Assembly: GCA_003635265.1 (NCBI GenBank) | Contig: PYIZ01000009.1 | Location: 153,591 to 217,590 of the forward strand | Source of the DNA: Candidatus Poribacteria bacterium | Lineage (GTDB): Bacteria; Poribacteria; WGA-4E; PCPOR2b | DNA length: 64,000 bases | Direction: 5' to 3' | Part shown: positions 50,401 through 59,411 of the stretch, piece by piece | Position numbering within the stretch: the first letter of the stretch is position 1 | Layout of the letters: the number at the start of each line of letters is the position of its first letter | Made by a program: the position numbers and the translations under genes | The notes under the pieces: generated by a model | What the model was told of the DNA's origin: nothing | Database searches by the model: none | Seen by the model: only the letters and a program-made list of their open reading frames with translations

Positions 50401-50452
50401 TGCAAATGAGCAGCGAAGACAGAGCATCGGCTGTTTTTCTTGCTCATTTGCA
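50401..50452. repeat. Perfect 12-bp inverted repeat after the cyclophilin pair
   Basis: TGCAAATGAGCA (50401-50412) and TGCTCATTTGCA (50441-50452) are perfect arms around a 28-nt loop. No strong T run follows, so it may be a weak terminator, an RNA 3' stem or a protein site. Confidence 0.7.
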
Positions 50453-50512
50453 TTATTATAAGTTTGTTCATTTCTTCTTGGAACTCATATTGATTAAAAG
50501 AAAGGATTTTTT

Positions 50513-50881
50513 ATGGCATTAACCATTATTCATACAGCCCGTCCGAGTCCGGTCTGGCAAGAGACGTACGTTCGCGTTAAAAAAGGACAACGCATGGTCA
50601 TTGATGTACAAGGCGCATGGTCTCCAGATACACAGAATCGAATCTGCTGGTGCGGTGCAGATGGGATTGCCAATCTACCCGCTGAAGAGGGGTTCCTGAT
50701 GCCCGGTGCCAACGTCGGCGCATTAATCGCAAAAATTGATGACATGGTGTTTGCTGTTGGGTCGCGATACGACAACGCTGCACCGGCTGAAGGCGTAATC
50801 TTTCTCGCAATGAATGAAAATCCGGAACACAATAATCAAGCCGGATCGTTACCTGCACAAATCATTATCTTTGATGAGTAA
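50513..50881 (+). CDS. LecA-like (PA-IL fold) protein, putative lectin
   Basis: This 122-residue cytosolic-looking protein lacks a signal. VRVKKGQRMVIDVQGAWSP, LPAEEGFLMPGANVGALIAKI and VIFLAMNENPEHNNQAGSLPAQIIIF resemble LecA/PA-IL sugar-binding proteins, which end with a Gly/Asn-rich Ca-binding loop and a last beta strand. The NNQAGS stretch corresponds to the NNSGSF of PA-IL. Sugar binding is an inference from this similarity. It lies between the cyclophilin pair and DUF1844 genes. No ribosome site was singled out. Confidence 0.6.
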   Translation: MALTIIHTARPSPVWQETYVRVKKGQRMVIDVQGAWSPDTQNRICWCGADGIANLPAEEGFLMPGANVGALIAKIDDMVFAVGSRYDNAAPAEGVIFLAMNENPEHNNQAGSLPAQIIIFDE

Positions 50882-50926
50882 ATATTTATCATTATTTTCG
50901 TAGAGTAGTGATAAAGAGGTGCACAG

Positions 50927-51313
50927 ATGGCAGAGGCCTCAAACGAATCATCAGATAGTTCCCAATCGACTCAAGACAGACCTAAACTGCCGCCCGTTGA
51001 TTTCTCCGCCTTCATTGCAGAGCTAGGGATGACCGCCGTTACTTACCTCGGTGGGTATCAAAATCCGGAGACAAAAGAGGTGTTGGTAGATCTCGAAATG
51101 GCAAAACGAACAATCGACACAATTGATCTCCTCAAAGAGAAGACCAAGGGCAACTTAACTGCGCCTGAAAGCAATCTGTTGGATAATACCCTGTATAATC
51201 TCCGGATGACTTACATACGGATAGCGAATAATCCTCCACCTCCCCCGACGCCGGGAACCTCAGAATCGGGGAGCGAAGCGCCATCGGAAGAGACAAAGCC
51301 GGAAAATGAATAG
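50927..51313 (+). CDS. DUF1844 protein
   Basis: This 128-residue protein has the DUF1844 core (PPVDFSAFIAELGMTAVTYLGGYQNPETKEVLVDLEMAKRTIDTIDLLKEKTKGNLT, about residues 25-95). An acidic Ser/Pro/Glu-rich tail follows. Function of the family is unknown. GAGGTG lies upstream. Its stop overlaps the start of the following Memo-like ORF as drawn, so the two are probably co-expressed. Confidence 0.85.
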   Translation: MAEASNESSDSSQSTQDRPKLPPVDFSAFIAELGMTAVTYLGGYQNPETKEVLVDLEMAKRTIDTIDLLKEKTKGNLTAPESNLLDNTLYNLRMTYIRIANNPPPPPTPGTSESGSEAPSEETKPENE

Positions 51314-51326
51314 AGGGAGGGGCAGA

Positions 51327-52211
51327 ATGGCTATCAGTTGGAAAAGGAAAGCTGCCCAGACTGAAACCGTTCGTTCCCCCGCAGTCGCAGGCAGTTTCTA
51401 TCCGGACTCACCCAAAGTGCTCTCTGCACAGGTAGGCAAATTCATTGATGATGCAGCGTTGCACGAAAGCGATGGCACACTGATTGGGCTTATCGCGCCC
51501 CATGCCGGTTACGTCTACTCTGGTCATGTCGCAGGGTATGCCTACAAACAGTTGATGGGACAATCCTTTGACACGGTGGTGCTCCTCGGGTTAAGCCATC
51601 GCTACCGAATTGACGGCGCAGCGATTTATGCACGTGGCGCGTTCCGTACACCGCTTGGCAATATCCAGATTGATGAGGACCTCGCGGCTGAGATTATGCG
51701 CCTGAATAGCAACATCGTTGACCTACCACCCACTCACGCAAACGAGCATAGCCTCGAAGTGCAGTTACCCTTCCTACAGTACCTTCTCTCCGACTTCCGT
51801 ATCGTTCCTATCTTGTTACAAGATGACTCACCAGAAAATGTTGTTCCCCTAAGTCAAGCGATTGCAGAAGTAATGAGCGATCGATTCTGCCTGCTTATCG
51901 GGAGTACTGATCTCTGCCACTATCCCACCTACGAAGCGGCGCGAAAATCCGATCAGGTTGTCATTGAGGCGATTGAGCATTTTGACTCCGACTACTTGCG
52001 CCAGCAGATGGACGAATACATGCGGATTCACCCTACCCAGAATTTTCACTGCATGATGTGCAGCACCGGCGCAATCTACACGACAATGCGAGCGGCAAAG
52101 GCGTTGGGCGGGAATCGGCTTGAGGTGCTGAAATCGGCGAACTCTGGCGATGTCCCGATCGGGGGACGAGATCAGGTGGTTGGATATATGGCGGTGGGGA
52201 TTTATCGGTAA
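51327..52211 (+). CDS. AmmeMemoRadiSam-system protein B/Memo-family protein
   Basis: This 294-residue protein of the Memo family (LigB-like dioxygenase fold) contains LIGLIAPHAGYVYSGHVAGYAY, GLSHRYRIDGAAIYARGAF and ANEHSLEVQLPFLQYLL, with the His residues at the usual positions. In bacteria it is often encoded beside an AMMECR1 and a radical SAM partner; neither is next to it here. GGAGGGG precedes ATG 51327. The reaction is not established for this family. It ends 12 bp before the LRR-dockerin gene. Confidence 0.87.
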   Translation: MAISWKRKAAQTETVRSPAVAGSFYPDSPKVLSAQVGKFIDDAALHESDGTLIGLIAPHAGYVYSGHVAGYAYKQLMGQSFDTVVLLGLSHRYRIDGAAIYARGAFRTPLGNIQIDEDLAAEIMRLNSNIVDLPPTHANEHSLEVQLPFLQYLLSDFRIVPILLQDDSPENVVPLSQAIAEVMSDRFCLLIGSTDLCHYPTYEAARKSDQVVIEAIEHFDSDYLRQQMDEYMRIHPTQNFHCMMCSTGAIYTTMRAAKALGGNRLEVLKSANSGDVPIGGRDQVVGYMAVGIYR

Positions 52212-52223
52212 GTTGGAGGGTAA

Positions 52224-54878
52224 ATGACATCTTTAGTACGTTGCTGCGTGTGTAGTTTTATTATATTTATTTACTGGTGCAGCACCGTTTCTGCCCAAAT
52301 TGTAGAAATCCCCGATCCCAACCTTGAGACAGCCCTCCGAGAAGCCCTAGAACTTCCCTATCAAACTCCCATTACCCCGCAGGAGATGCTACGATTAACT
52401 AGATTGGCTGCATCTAAGAGGCAGATAACAGACCTCACTGGATTGGAACATGCTACCAATTTGACGGTCTTATCTGTTTGGGGGAATCCCATTTCTGATA
52501 TTTCTTCATTGGGGCATCTCATCGAACTCAAATATCTTGATCTCGCCGGCTGTCAAGTAAGAGATCTAAGTCCACTTGCTAACTTAACACAGTTAAAAAC
52601 ATTAAACGTTGGTTGGAACGATTTTATCCAAGACATCAGTCCGTTGGCAAATCTGACACAACTTGTTTCATTGCGGTTGACTGCTAATCGAATTATGGAT
52701 CTAAGTCCACTTGCTAATTTAGCAATGTTGGAGAAATTAGAAATTGATAACAACGTGGTTACAGATGTTAGCCCGCTTGCAGACTTGGTAAATCTGATGG
52801 ACTTGAAGCTCGCTGGCAATCCAATCAGAGACTTTAGTCCACTCCTTGAACTCAACCTGAAGCACGTCGATATTGATATTCATATGTTGCAAGAACTTGC
52901 CTCCGTAGAGGTGGAGATACCCGATCCCAATTTGGAGCGTGCTATCCGAGAGAAGCTAGGTCTGTCTGATGAGATTCCCCTTACGCAGGCGGATATGCTG
53001 CAATTAGGGGGCTTAGATGCCAAAGGAAGGCAGATAACAAACCTCACCGGATTGAAGCACGCTACGAATTTGACATGGCTAACTCTTGGAAACAATGATA
53101 TTCAAGACTTACATCCAATTGCAGGATTAATTCAGCTAGAGGCCTTATATATTTGGGATAACCCTATCTCTGACATATCTCCGTTAGAAAATTTAACTTC
53201 ATTGAGGACGCTTGGGCTAGTAGCATGCGAAATTGTGGATATCACACCGCTTGCAGCTTTAACGCAATTGGAAACGCTCTCCCTTGATTGGAATCGATTG
53301 ATTGTTGACATTAGTCCGTTAAGAAACCTAACACGATTGACTCAATTGAGATTATCTCATAACCGCATTGTAGATGTCAGTCCGCTTGCCAATTTAACGC
53401 AATTGCAGGAGTTACGAATTGACAACAATCGGATTGTAGATTTCAGTCCACTTGAAGGGCTTCCTTTAACCCGTTTTGAATACGATGAAGTTTGTGAATT
53501 GCAAGAAGTTTCAGGATTTCCTATTCAAGAACGGATTCAAAATCGGAATTTCCCCTCGGTTTTCCAAGCATGGTATGACATCTTAAACCGTCCGACATTA
53601 TCGCGCGAAGATCGAATTGCACATCATGATCTGCAGTTGGGGGCTTGGTTTGGACTACATTGGCTAGAAACAGAACAAGGTTTTAAGCTCGTAGGTAATC
53701 TCGAAAGGGCACGTCAGGAACGCGACGCATTGCTTGCTTTAAATCCGAATATGATTTTCATCGTCTCAATTCTCATGAGAGATGACTGGCCACATAAGCA
53801 TCCGGAGGATTGGCCGCATTGGATACGAGATGCAGAGGGTAATCGAGTTTCAGCAACGGATTATTCTGCGTTCCTGATGGATTTCACGCATCCTGATGTC
53901 CAAGATATAATCGTTCAGCAAGCTGCCGCTGCAGCGAAATGTGGGTTATATGATGGGATCTTCTTGGATTGGTGGAGGGAAGATTGGATAGTCCTTAAGG
54001 GTTACCGGACGTATGAAGAAGAACAACGGGCGCGAGACACAATTATTCGGCGAGTCCGTGCAGCGGTGGGAGATGATTTTTTGATATGGGTAAATCCAAA
54101 CCGGAGCAAACCTCTGCGGACAATGCCTTATATCAATGGTCTCTTTATGGAAACTGTGCGAGATCATGATGGAGGCTACACCCGCAACGGTCTGGTTGAG
54201 ATTGAGAGCACCTTGCTTTGGGCGGAGGAAAATCTCGGTGAACTACCAATAAACGGTTTGGAAGGCTGGGGTGTCGAGCCTGAAGCACCGGATAGCCCAA
54301 CCAACCGCCGTTGGATGCGCGTCTTTACCGCGATGGGACTCACGCATTCTAATGGTTACGTGCTATACATCACAGGTAGCAGATCTCTAAACCATGAACA
54401 CGATTGGAGTACCTTTGAACCGACACATGCAGAAACACATAACCGCGGTATCACTCACAACCATGGTCACGACCACTACTGGTATGATTTCTGGGACGCC
54501 GATCTCGGGCGACCTATAGGTGAAAAAGCCATAGCGTATCAGGATATCGAGGGATTGTTTGTCCGTGAGTTTGATAACGGGTGGGCAGTCTATAACCGGA
54601 GTGGGAAAGCCCAAACAATCGCGCTGCCCGCATCTGCTACCCCCGTCTCCGATAGGGGAAATAACGCTGCGTCCCTGACCCACCTCATCCCCGATCTCGA
54701 TGGTGAAATCTATCTCACGACCCGAAGCTTCGCTGATGTCAACGCCGATGGAAAGGTCAATATCTTGGATTTGGTGCAGGTCGCTAACGGCTTCGGTAAA
54801 TCTGCTCCAGACCCCAATGGCGATGGTGTCGTCAACATCTTGGATTTGGTTTTTGTCGCCCAGCAGTTCAGTCAATAA
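52224..54878 (+). CDS. Secreted LRR - glycoside-hydrolase-like - dockerin protein
   Basis: This 884-residue protein has a signal peptide (MTSLVRCCVCSFIIFIYWCSTVSA). Two LRR blocks (about 50-215 and 250-435) are each introduced by PDPNLExxxRExL. A hydrolase-like region (about 440-790) contains MIFIVSILMRDDWP, DYSAFLMDFTHPDVQD, GIFLDWWREDW and FLIWVNPNRSK, consistent with a TIM-barrel glycoside hydrolase. A His-rich stretch (THNHGHDH) follows. A type I dockerin ends the protein: two Ca loops, DVNADGKVNILDL and DPNGDGVVNILDL (about 838-880). The dockerin implies attachment to a cohesin partner. The catalytic activity is an inference. Confidence 0.85.
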   Translation: MTSLVRCCVCSFIIFIYWCSTVSAQIVEIPDPNLETALREALELPYQTPITPQEMLRLTRLAASKRQITDLTGLEHATNLTVLSVWGNPISDISSLGHLIELKYLDLAGCQVRDLSPLANLTQLKTLNVGWNDFIQDISPLANLTQLVSLRLTANRIMDLSPLANLAMLEKLEIDNNVVTDVSPLADLVNLMDLKLAGNPIRDFSPLLELNLKHVDIDIHMLQELASVEVEIPDPNLERAIREKLGLSDEIPLTQADMLQLGGLDAKGRQITNLTGLKHATNLTWLTLGNNDIQDLHPIAGLIQLEALYIWDNPISDISPLENLTSLRTLGLVACEIVDITPLAALTQLETLSLDWNRLIVDISPLRNLTRLTQLRLSHNRIVDVSPLANLTQLQELRIDNNRIVDFSPLEGLPLTRFEYDEVCELQEVSGFPIQERIQNRNFPSVFQAWYDILNRPTLSREDRIAHHDLQLGAWFGLHWLETEQGFKLVGNLERARQERDALLALNPNMIFIVSILMRDDWPHKHPEDWPHWIRDAEGNRVSATDYSAFLMDFTHPDVQDIIVQQAAAAAKCGLYDGIFLDWWREDWIVLKGYRTYEEEQRARDTIIRRVRAAVGDDFLIWVNPNRSKPLRTMPYINGLFMETVRDHDGGYTRNGLVEIESTLLWAEENLGELPINGLEGWGVEPEAPDSPTNRRWMRVFTAMGLTHSNGYVLYITGSRSLNHEHDWSTFEPTHAETHNRGITHNHGHDHYWYDFWDADLGRPIGEKAIAYQDIEGLFVREFDNGWAVYNRSGKAQTIALPASATPVSDRGNNAASLTHLIPDLDGEIYLTTRSFADVNADGKVNILDLVQVANGFGKSAPDPNGDGVVNILDLVFVAQQFSQ

Positions 54879-54953
54879 AATAATCCTTTTTTGCCTTTTC
54901 AGTCCTGAAATCTGATATAATGGACGATTAAAACGTGAAAAAGGAGAACTATT

Positions 54954-55178
54954 ATGGCAGACCGAATAGATATTCACCCTGACATTTGCAATGGACGACC
55001 TGTGATTGCCGGGACTCGCATCGCTGTTCAAACCATCATGGAGTTTTTGGGCATAGGCGATTCTATAGACGAAGTACTTAAAGTGTATCCTTCTCTTAAA
55101 AGAGAGGACGTTTATGCCTGTATCCAATTCGCTGCCAAATTAATGGCAAATCATTATCAGATCCAAAAAATTGCATGA
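54954..55178 (+). CDS. DUF433 protein without an adjacent toxin
   Basis: This is a 74-residue DUF433 protein: ICNGRPVIAGTRIAVQTIMEFLGIGDSIDEVLKVYPSLKREDVYACIQFAA. AAGGAGA precedes the ATG and TATAAT lies at 54916-54921 with a weak -35. Unlike the pair at 20120-20675, no DUF5615 gene follows, so it may be a solitary antitoxin or repressor, or its partner has been lost. Confidence 0.8.
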   Translation: MADRIDIHPDICNGRPVIAGTRIAVQTIMEFLGIGDSIDEVLKVYPSLKREDVYACIQFAAKLMANHYQIQKIA

Positions 55179-55195
55179 ATGGCTTTTTATTTTAT

Positions 55196-55223
55196 TTGAC
55201 GACTACGCTGGAATCCATAGAAT
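55196..55223 (+). promoter_or_regulatory. Candidate promoter before dapF
   Basis: TTGACG (55196-55201) and TAGAAT (55218-55223) are 16 bp apart, about 90 bp before the dapF ATG. It is a plausible but not perfect sigma-70 site. Confidence 0.45.
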
Positions 55224-55312
55224 AGCTGTTATCAAATAGATAGAACCATCGTGTGGTGAATAGATAGCAAATATGATACAATAATTCGACATTAAGAATA
55301 AGGAGAACCGAT

Positions 55313-56140
55313 ATGGCTCAAAAAATACCCTTCATGAAACTAAGTGGTGCAGGCAACGACTTCGTTATCATTGATAACCGTGAAGACGTTGTCCAATACG
55401 AAAATACCAATTTTGTCGAAAAGGTGTGCCAACGCCGAATGTCTGCCGGTGCAGATGGTGTGCTGCTCGTCGAAAATACGGATAAAGCGGATTTCCGGAT
55501 GCGTTACTTCAACGCGGACGGAGGCGAAGCGGAGACCTGCGGAAATGGTGCGCGTTGTATCTCACGGTTTGCCTATATCAACGGCATCGTTTCGGAGCGG
55601 ATGTCCTTTGAGACGCAAGCCGGAATCTACGAATCCGAGATTGTCGGTACTGATGTCAAGGTCCGGATGAGCGATCCAACAGACCTCCGCTTGAACTTTC
55701 CGCTTCAGTTGGAAGATGGTGTCCATAACATTTCTTTCGCCAACAGCGGTGTCCCCCACGTTCTCTTTTACGCAGAAGATTTAGAGGGAACGGATGTGTT
55801 CGGGCTTGGCAGGCAGACGCGTTACCACGACGACTTCAAGCCTGCGGGGACAAACGCCAATTTCGTTCGGGTTCAAGATTCTCACGCGATAGACATCCGC
55901 ACCTACGAGCGCGGCGTCGAAGATGAAACCCTTGCCTGTGGCACAGGCTCTATTGCTGCTGCGGTTGTCTCCGCCGCGCTAGGGAAAGTTCAGTCCCCGG
56001 TCGCCGTGAAGACCGCTAGTGGTTCGGTGTTGACCATCCATTTTGACCTCGTTAACGGCGAACCGGAAAATGTCTATCTGGAAGGGGATGCGCGAGTCAT
56101 CTATTCAGGTGAACTCACAGAGGACGCTTGGGCGTATTAA
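55313..56140 (+). CDS. dapF: Diaminopimelate epimerase
   Basis: This 275-residue enzyme converts LL- to meso-diaminopimelate for lysine and peptidoglycan. The two catalytic cysteines are C76 in CGNGARC and C209 in ACGTGS. SGAGNDFVIIDN at the N-terminus is diagnostic. Length is normal and both halves are intact. AAGGAGA lies upstream. Presence of DapF supports a meso-DAP cell wall or lysine route. Monocistronic by its flanks. Confidence 0.95.
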   Translation: MAQKIPFMKLSGAGNDFVIIDNREDVVQYENTNFVEKVCQRRMSAGADGVLLVENTDKADFRMRYFNADGGEAETCGNGARCISRFAYINGIVSERMSFETQAGIYESEIVGTDVKVRMSDPTDLRLNFPLQLEDGVHNISFANSGVPHVLFYAEDLEGTDVFGLGRQTRYHDDFKPAGTNANFVRVQDSHAIDIRTYERGVEDETLACGTGSIAAAVVSAALGKVQSPVAVKTASGSVLTIHFDLVNGEPENVYLEGDARVIYSGELTEDAWAY

Positions 56141-56198
56141 CAGGATTTCCGGGACAATCTGATTCTTTGGGCAATCGTAGTCTTTTTTGGAGGGCAAA

Positions 56199-57860
56199 TT
56201 GAAGAAAGTCTTATTAATCATTAACGGTCCGCATCCCCCGTTTAGCGAGTTTGCGGAGATGTTTAAGCCGTTGGTTGAAGATGCCGGGCAGTTTGAAGTA
56301 GAGGTCAGCGACGATCGCAACCGATTGACGGATCCTTCTGGGTTTGATGCAGTTGTGCTATACATCGGTGGCGGAGAAATTACACCAGAGGTTGAGCGGG
56401 GGTTGACGGGATATGTCAGAGGTGGCGGTGGATTGCTTGCGGTGCATGGTGCCAACGCCGGACTTGGGGGGTATGATGATTACATCGAACTCATCGGCAC
56501 GGAGTTTATCCAACACGACCCGTTAGCACCTTTTGAAGTGACAGTAGAGGATGGGATTGACGATATCCTGCCGCGCCTCAACAAGCAGTTCCGCATCGTA
56601 GACGAGTGTTACCAGATGAAGGTTCGCACGGATGCGCCGTTGCGTTATTTTCAACACGGTGCGTGGCGACTCGAAAAATATCCGCTCGGCTATGTGCGTA
56701 ACTATGGTGAGGGGAAGGTATTTTATACCGCGCTTGGACACGACAACCGTGCTTTCGGCAATACGGACTTCCAAGACCAACTGCTCAAGGGACTCCGCTA
56801 TGTGACCAACCTGAAGGATAACCCACCAATCCGCATCGGTTTGGTCGGCTACGGTCCACTGTTTAATATGGGCAGCCATCACGCCGGTATGATTGCACAG
56901 ACCCACGGGTTTGAGTTGGCGGCTGTCTGCGATAGAGATCCTGAACGCCTCCGTGCTGCGAAAGAGGAACAAGGGGAAGGAATTACTACTTTCACCGATG
57001 CACGGGAGATGGCAGAAAGCGGTCAAATTGATTTGGGCATTGTGATTGTGCCGCACGTCTATCACGCACCGGTTGCGAAGATAATGTTGGAAGCGGGGCT
57101 GCACACCATCACTGAAAAGCCGTTTGTCGTCCACGTCTCCGAAGCGGACGAGCTGATTGCGCTTGCACGCGAAAAGGGCGTTATGCTGTCGGTTTATCAC
57201 AACCGCCACTGGGATCCGGACATCCTTACCCTCTGCGATGCCGTTGAATCGGGCATAATTGGCGAAGTCTACTCGATTGAGTGCAACATGGTCGGCTACG
57301 GTGCGCCCGGACAGATGTGGCGGGACCATAAAGAGATTTCGGGCGGATTGTTGTACGATATGGGAGCACATCAGTTTGAGAAGATCCTGCAATTAGTGCC
57401 TCAACATGACCGAAACGGAAACCGCATCAATAAACGTGCGACGTTGTATGGCAATTTCCTCAAGCGGCACTGGCAAGCCAGTTCGGTTGAAGATTTCTGC
57501 CGGGCATATGTGCGATTTGACAGCGGCTTGGAAGCGCAACTGATCCAGTCGAATCTGCACGCAGCTGAGAAACCGCTATGGACTGTACTCGGTACACATG
57601 GCTCTATTGTGGTGGGAAATTTCCAAGGCGAAACAACTGTAACCTCCATCATGGAGGACGGGCGCAAAATGGTTTCCGATTATCCGACGGTGACCAACCG
57701 AGGTTGGCAGACGTATTACAAGAACGTATCAGACCATCTGCTCTCCGGGCAGCCCTTACTGATTACAGCGGAGTGGGCGAAGGGAACCATCCAGTGTATC
57801 GAGGGATGTGAGACCGCTGCGCGTGAAAACCGATTGGTGGAGATTGAGTTTGACTATTAG
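56199..57860 (+). CDS. ThuA - Gfo/Idh/MocA fusion protein
   Basis: This roughly 553-residue protein starts at TTG with GGAGGG upstream; the ORF runs four codons further back to another TTG. Residues 1-205 form a ThuA-type glutamine-amidotransferase-fold domain (VLLIINGPHPPFSEF, GGGEITPEVERG, GLLAVHGANAG). A Gfo/Idh/MocA dehydrogenase follows (IGLVGYGPLFNMGSHHAGM, HTITEKPFVVHVS, YDMGAHQFEKIL). ThuA proteins are usually separate neighbours of such dehydrogenases in sugar catabolism, and here they are one polypeptide. The substrate is likely a sugar or its oxidised form, unproven. Confidence 0.85.
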   Translation: MKKVLLIINGPHPPFSEFAEMFKPLVEDAGQFEVEVSDDRNRLTDPSGFDAVVLYIGGGEITPEVERGLTGYVRGGGGLLAVHGANAGLGGYDDYIELIGTEFIQHDPLAPFEVTVEDGIDDILPRLNKQFRIVDECYQMKVRTDAPLRYFQHGAWRLEKYPLGYVRNYGEGKVFYTALGHDNRAFGNTDFQDQLLKGLRYVTNLKDNPPIRIGLVGYGPLFNMGSHHAGMIAQTHGFELAAVCDRDPERLRAAKEEQGEGITTFTDAREMAESGQIDLGIVIVPHVYHAPVAKIMLEAGLHTITEKPFVVHVSEADELIALAREKGVMLSVYHNRHWDPDILTLCDAVESGIIGEVYSIECNMVGYGAPGQMWRDHKEISGGLLYDMGAHQFEKILQLVPQHDRNGNRINKRATLYGNFLKRHWQASSVEDFCRAYVRFDSGLEAQLIQSNLHAAEKPLWTVLGTHGSIVVGNFQGETTVTSIMEDGRKMVSDYPTVTNRGWQTYYKNVSDHLLSGQPLLITAEWAKGTIQCIEGCETAARENRLVEIEFDY

Positions 57861-57900
57861 TTAGAGTACCCAATTGTATCAAGAGCGAAAGGATTCTGCT

Positions 57901-58722
57901 ATGCAGTATCGAACGTTAGGTCGCACCCAGCTGCGCGTTTCGGAAATCGGATACGGGGGCGGGCGTGTGCGCGCCGATCAAGACGAACAAGCCCTCATCC
58001 ATATGCTCCACCATGCCTTTGACATGGGACTCAATTACATTGACACGGCACCGACCTACGGGAGCGGTCTGAGCGAAACCGTTATAGGAAAAGCGATTCG
58101 GGGTCGTAAGGATGGGCTTATTCTCGCGACCAAAACGGAAGCCTTTGACCCGCAAGGTATCCTCGCTGATGTGGAAGGAAGCCTGAAACGATTGCAGACA
58201 GACGTTATTGATGTCTTGCAGTTTCATGGAGGCTGGCATCAGGGGGAGGATGCAGACCAAATCTTAGAGCAAGGTGGGTTGGAAACTTACCAGAAATTGC
58301 GAGATCAAGGGAAAATCCGTTTCATTGGATTCTCAGCAGATGGTCCTTCAGGGGGCGTTGAGCGAATGATTGCGTCCGGTGAATTTGATATGATTCAGGT
58401 GCATTACAACCTCATGTATCAGAGCACCTGCGACATCTTTGGCAATCGTGGGACGATACCGGAGGCGGTTGCCCAAGACATGGGGGTTGTGCTGATGCGA
58501 TCGACGACAAGCAACGCCTTCCAAAATCTGATGCAGCGGTGCTTTCCTACACAGATGGAGGGGGTCGATCTGGACAATTTTCTACTGAACTATGTCCTCT
58601 CCAACCCGCTCGTTGATGTCGCACTGATGAGTCTGCAAAGCCTCGACGATGTGGAATGGACGAACGCAGTTTCAGACGGTGTTGACCAACGGCTAGATTT
58701 GCAAACTGTTCACGGTCGGTAA
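57901..58722 (+). CDS. Aldo/keto reductase
   Basis: This 273-residue NADPH-dependent TIM-barrel oxidoreductase shows MQYRTLGRTQLRVSEIGYGGG at the start, MGLNYIDTAPTYGSGLSETVIGKAI with catalytic Asp and Tyr, the catalytic Lys in LILATKTEA, and His in VLQFHGG. AAAGGA lies upstream of ATG 57901; the ORF start at 57874 has none. It lies 40 bp after the ThuA-Gfo gene, so it probably shares that transcript and pathway. The C-terminus is slightly short against some family members. Confidence 0.87.
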   Translation: MQYRTLGRTQLRVSEIGYGGGRVRADQDEQALIHMLHHAFDMGLNYIDTAPTYGSGLSETVIGKAIRGRKDGLILATKTEAFDPQGILADVEGSLKRLQTDVIDVLQFHGGWHQGEDADQILEQGGLETYQKLRDQGKIRFIGFSADGPSGGVERMIASGEFDMIQVHYNLMYQSTCDIFGNRGTIPEAVAQDMGVVLMRSTTSNAFQNLMQRCFPTQMEGVDLDNFLLNYVLSNPLVDVALMSLQSLDDVEWTNAVSDGVDQRLDLQTVHGR

Positions 58723-58734
58723 ACGCAGCGGTGT

Positions 58735-59409
58735 TCAATCCAGCGCCGATATCCATTCATTGATAACCCGCGCTATCTCTACGAACACATCTTCGTCAGT
58801 GTTGCGAGAGCGTTTGAGGGTCTTAAATCCGTGGTCGGCCGTGTCCAGAAGATGTAGCGTCGCTTTGTCGATCTGATCGCAGGTAGGTTGCAGCAGGTTG
58901 AGTTCACCCAATTTGTCGCGTGTGCCAGACAGGAAGAGCATCGGTATCGTGACCTCGCTCAGGTGCGCTGCACGTTCCGTCGAAGGTTTGCCGGACGGGT
59001 GCAAGGGAAAAGCAAAGAACACCAAGCCACGCACATCCTCTAACGGTGCTTCTGCCGCAGCCATTGATGACATTCGCCCGCTGAAGGAGTGCCCACCGAC
59101 GAGGATTGACAGATTGCTTGCCGCTGTGTGCGCCGCCGCGATCGCTGAACGGACAGTCTCCTGACAGACAGCGTTTGAATTTCGACCACCCCCGCGTTCC
59201 GAATAAGGGAAATTGTACCGGAATGTAGCGATGCCGACATCCGCCAATCGTTCCGCAATGGTTTGAAGGGTTGCGTGCCGCATATTCGTGCTAGCACCAT
59301 GCCCCAGCACCAGCAGCCACTGTGCACCATTAGGACGAATCAGCAACGACGACACTTCACCCTGCTCCTCGGTTGCGACAAACTTGGATTCAACAGCTTC
59401 ATAGCTCAT
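58735..59409 (-). CDS. Alpha/beta hydrolase (dienelactone-hydrolase-like)
   Basis: This roughly 224-residue protein has the oxyanion-type segment LVLGHGASTNMRHATLQTIAERL, the nucleophile elbow GGHSFSGRMSS (GxSxG) and a late His in DTADHGF. The acid is probably Asp in SGTRDKLGE. GGAGG is seven bases before ATG 59409; ATG 59415 overlaps the stop of the upstream gene as ATGA. The ORF could extend to 59475 but without a ribosome site. It is transcribed with the enolase-family gene at 59412. Substrate unknown. Confidence 0.82.
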   Translation of the reverse strand: MSYEAVESKFVATEEQGEVSSLLIRPNGAQWLLVLGHGASTNMRHATLQTIAERLADVGIATFRYNFPYSERGGGRNSNAVCQETVRSAIAAAHTAASNLSILVGGHSFSGRMSSMAAAEAPLEDVRGLVFFAFPLHPSGKPSTERAAHLSEVTIPMLFLSGTRDKLGELNLLQPTCDQIDKATLHLLDTADHGFKTLKRSRNTDEDVFVEIARVINEWISALD

Positions 59410-59411
59410 CT

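Noticed and set aside
56523-57392. Minus-strand ORF of 289 aa opposite the ThuA-Gfo gene
   Set aside because: The plus-strand gene has clear domain motifs through this region. The minus frame reads as its shadow.
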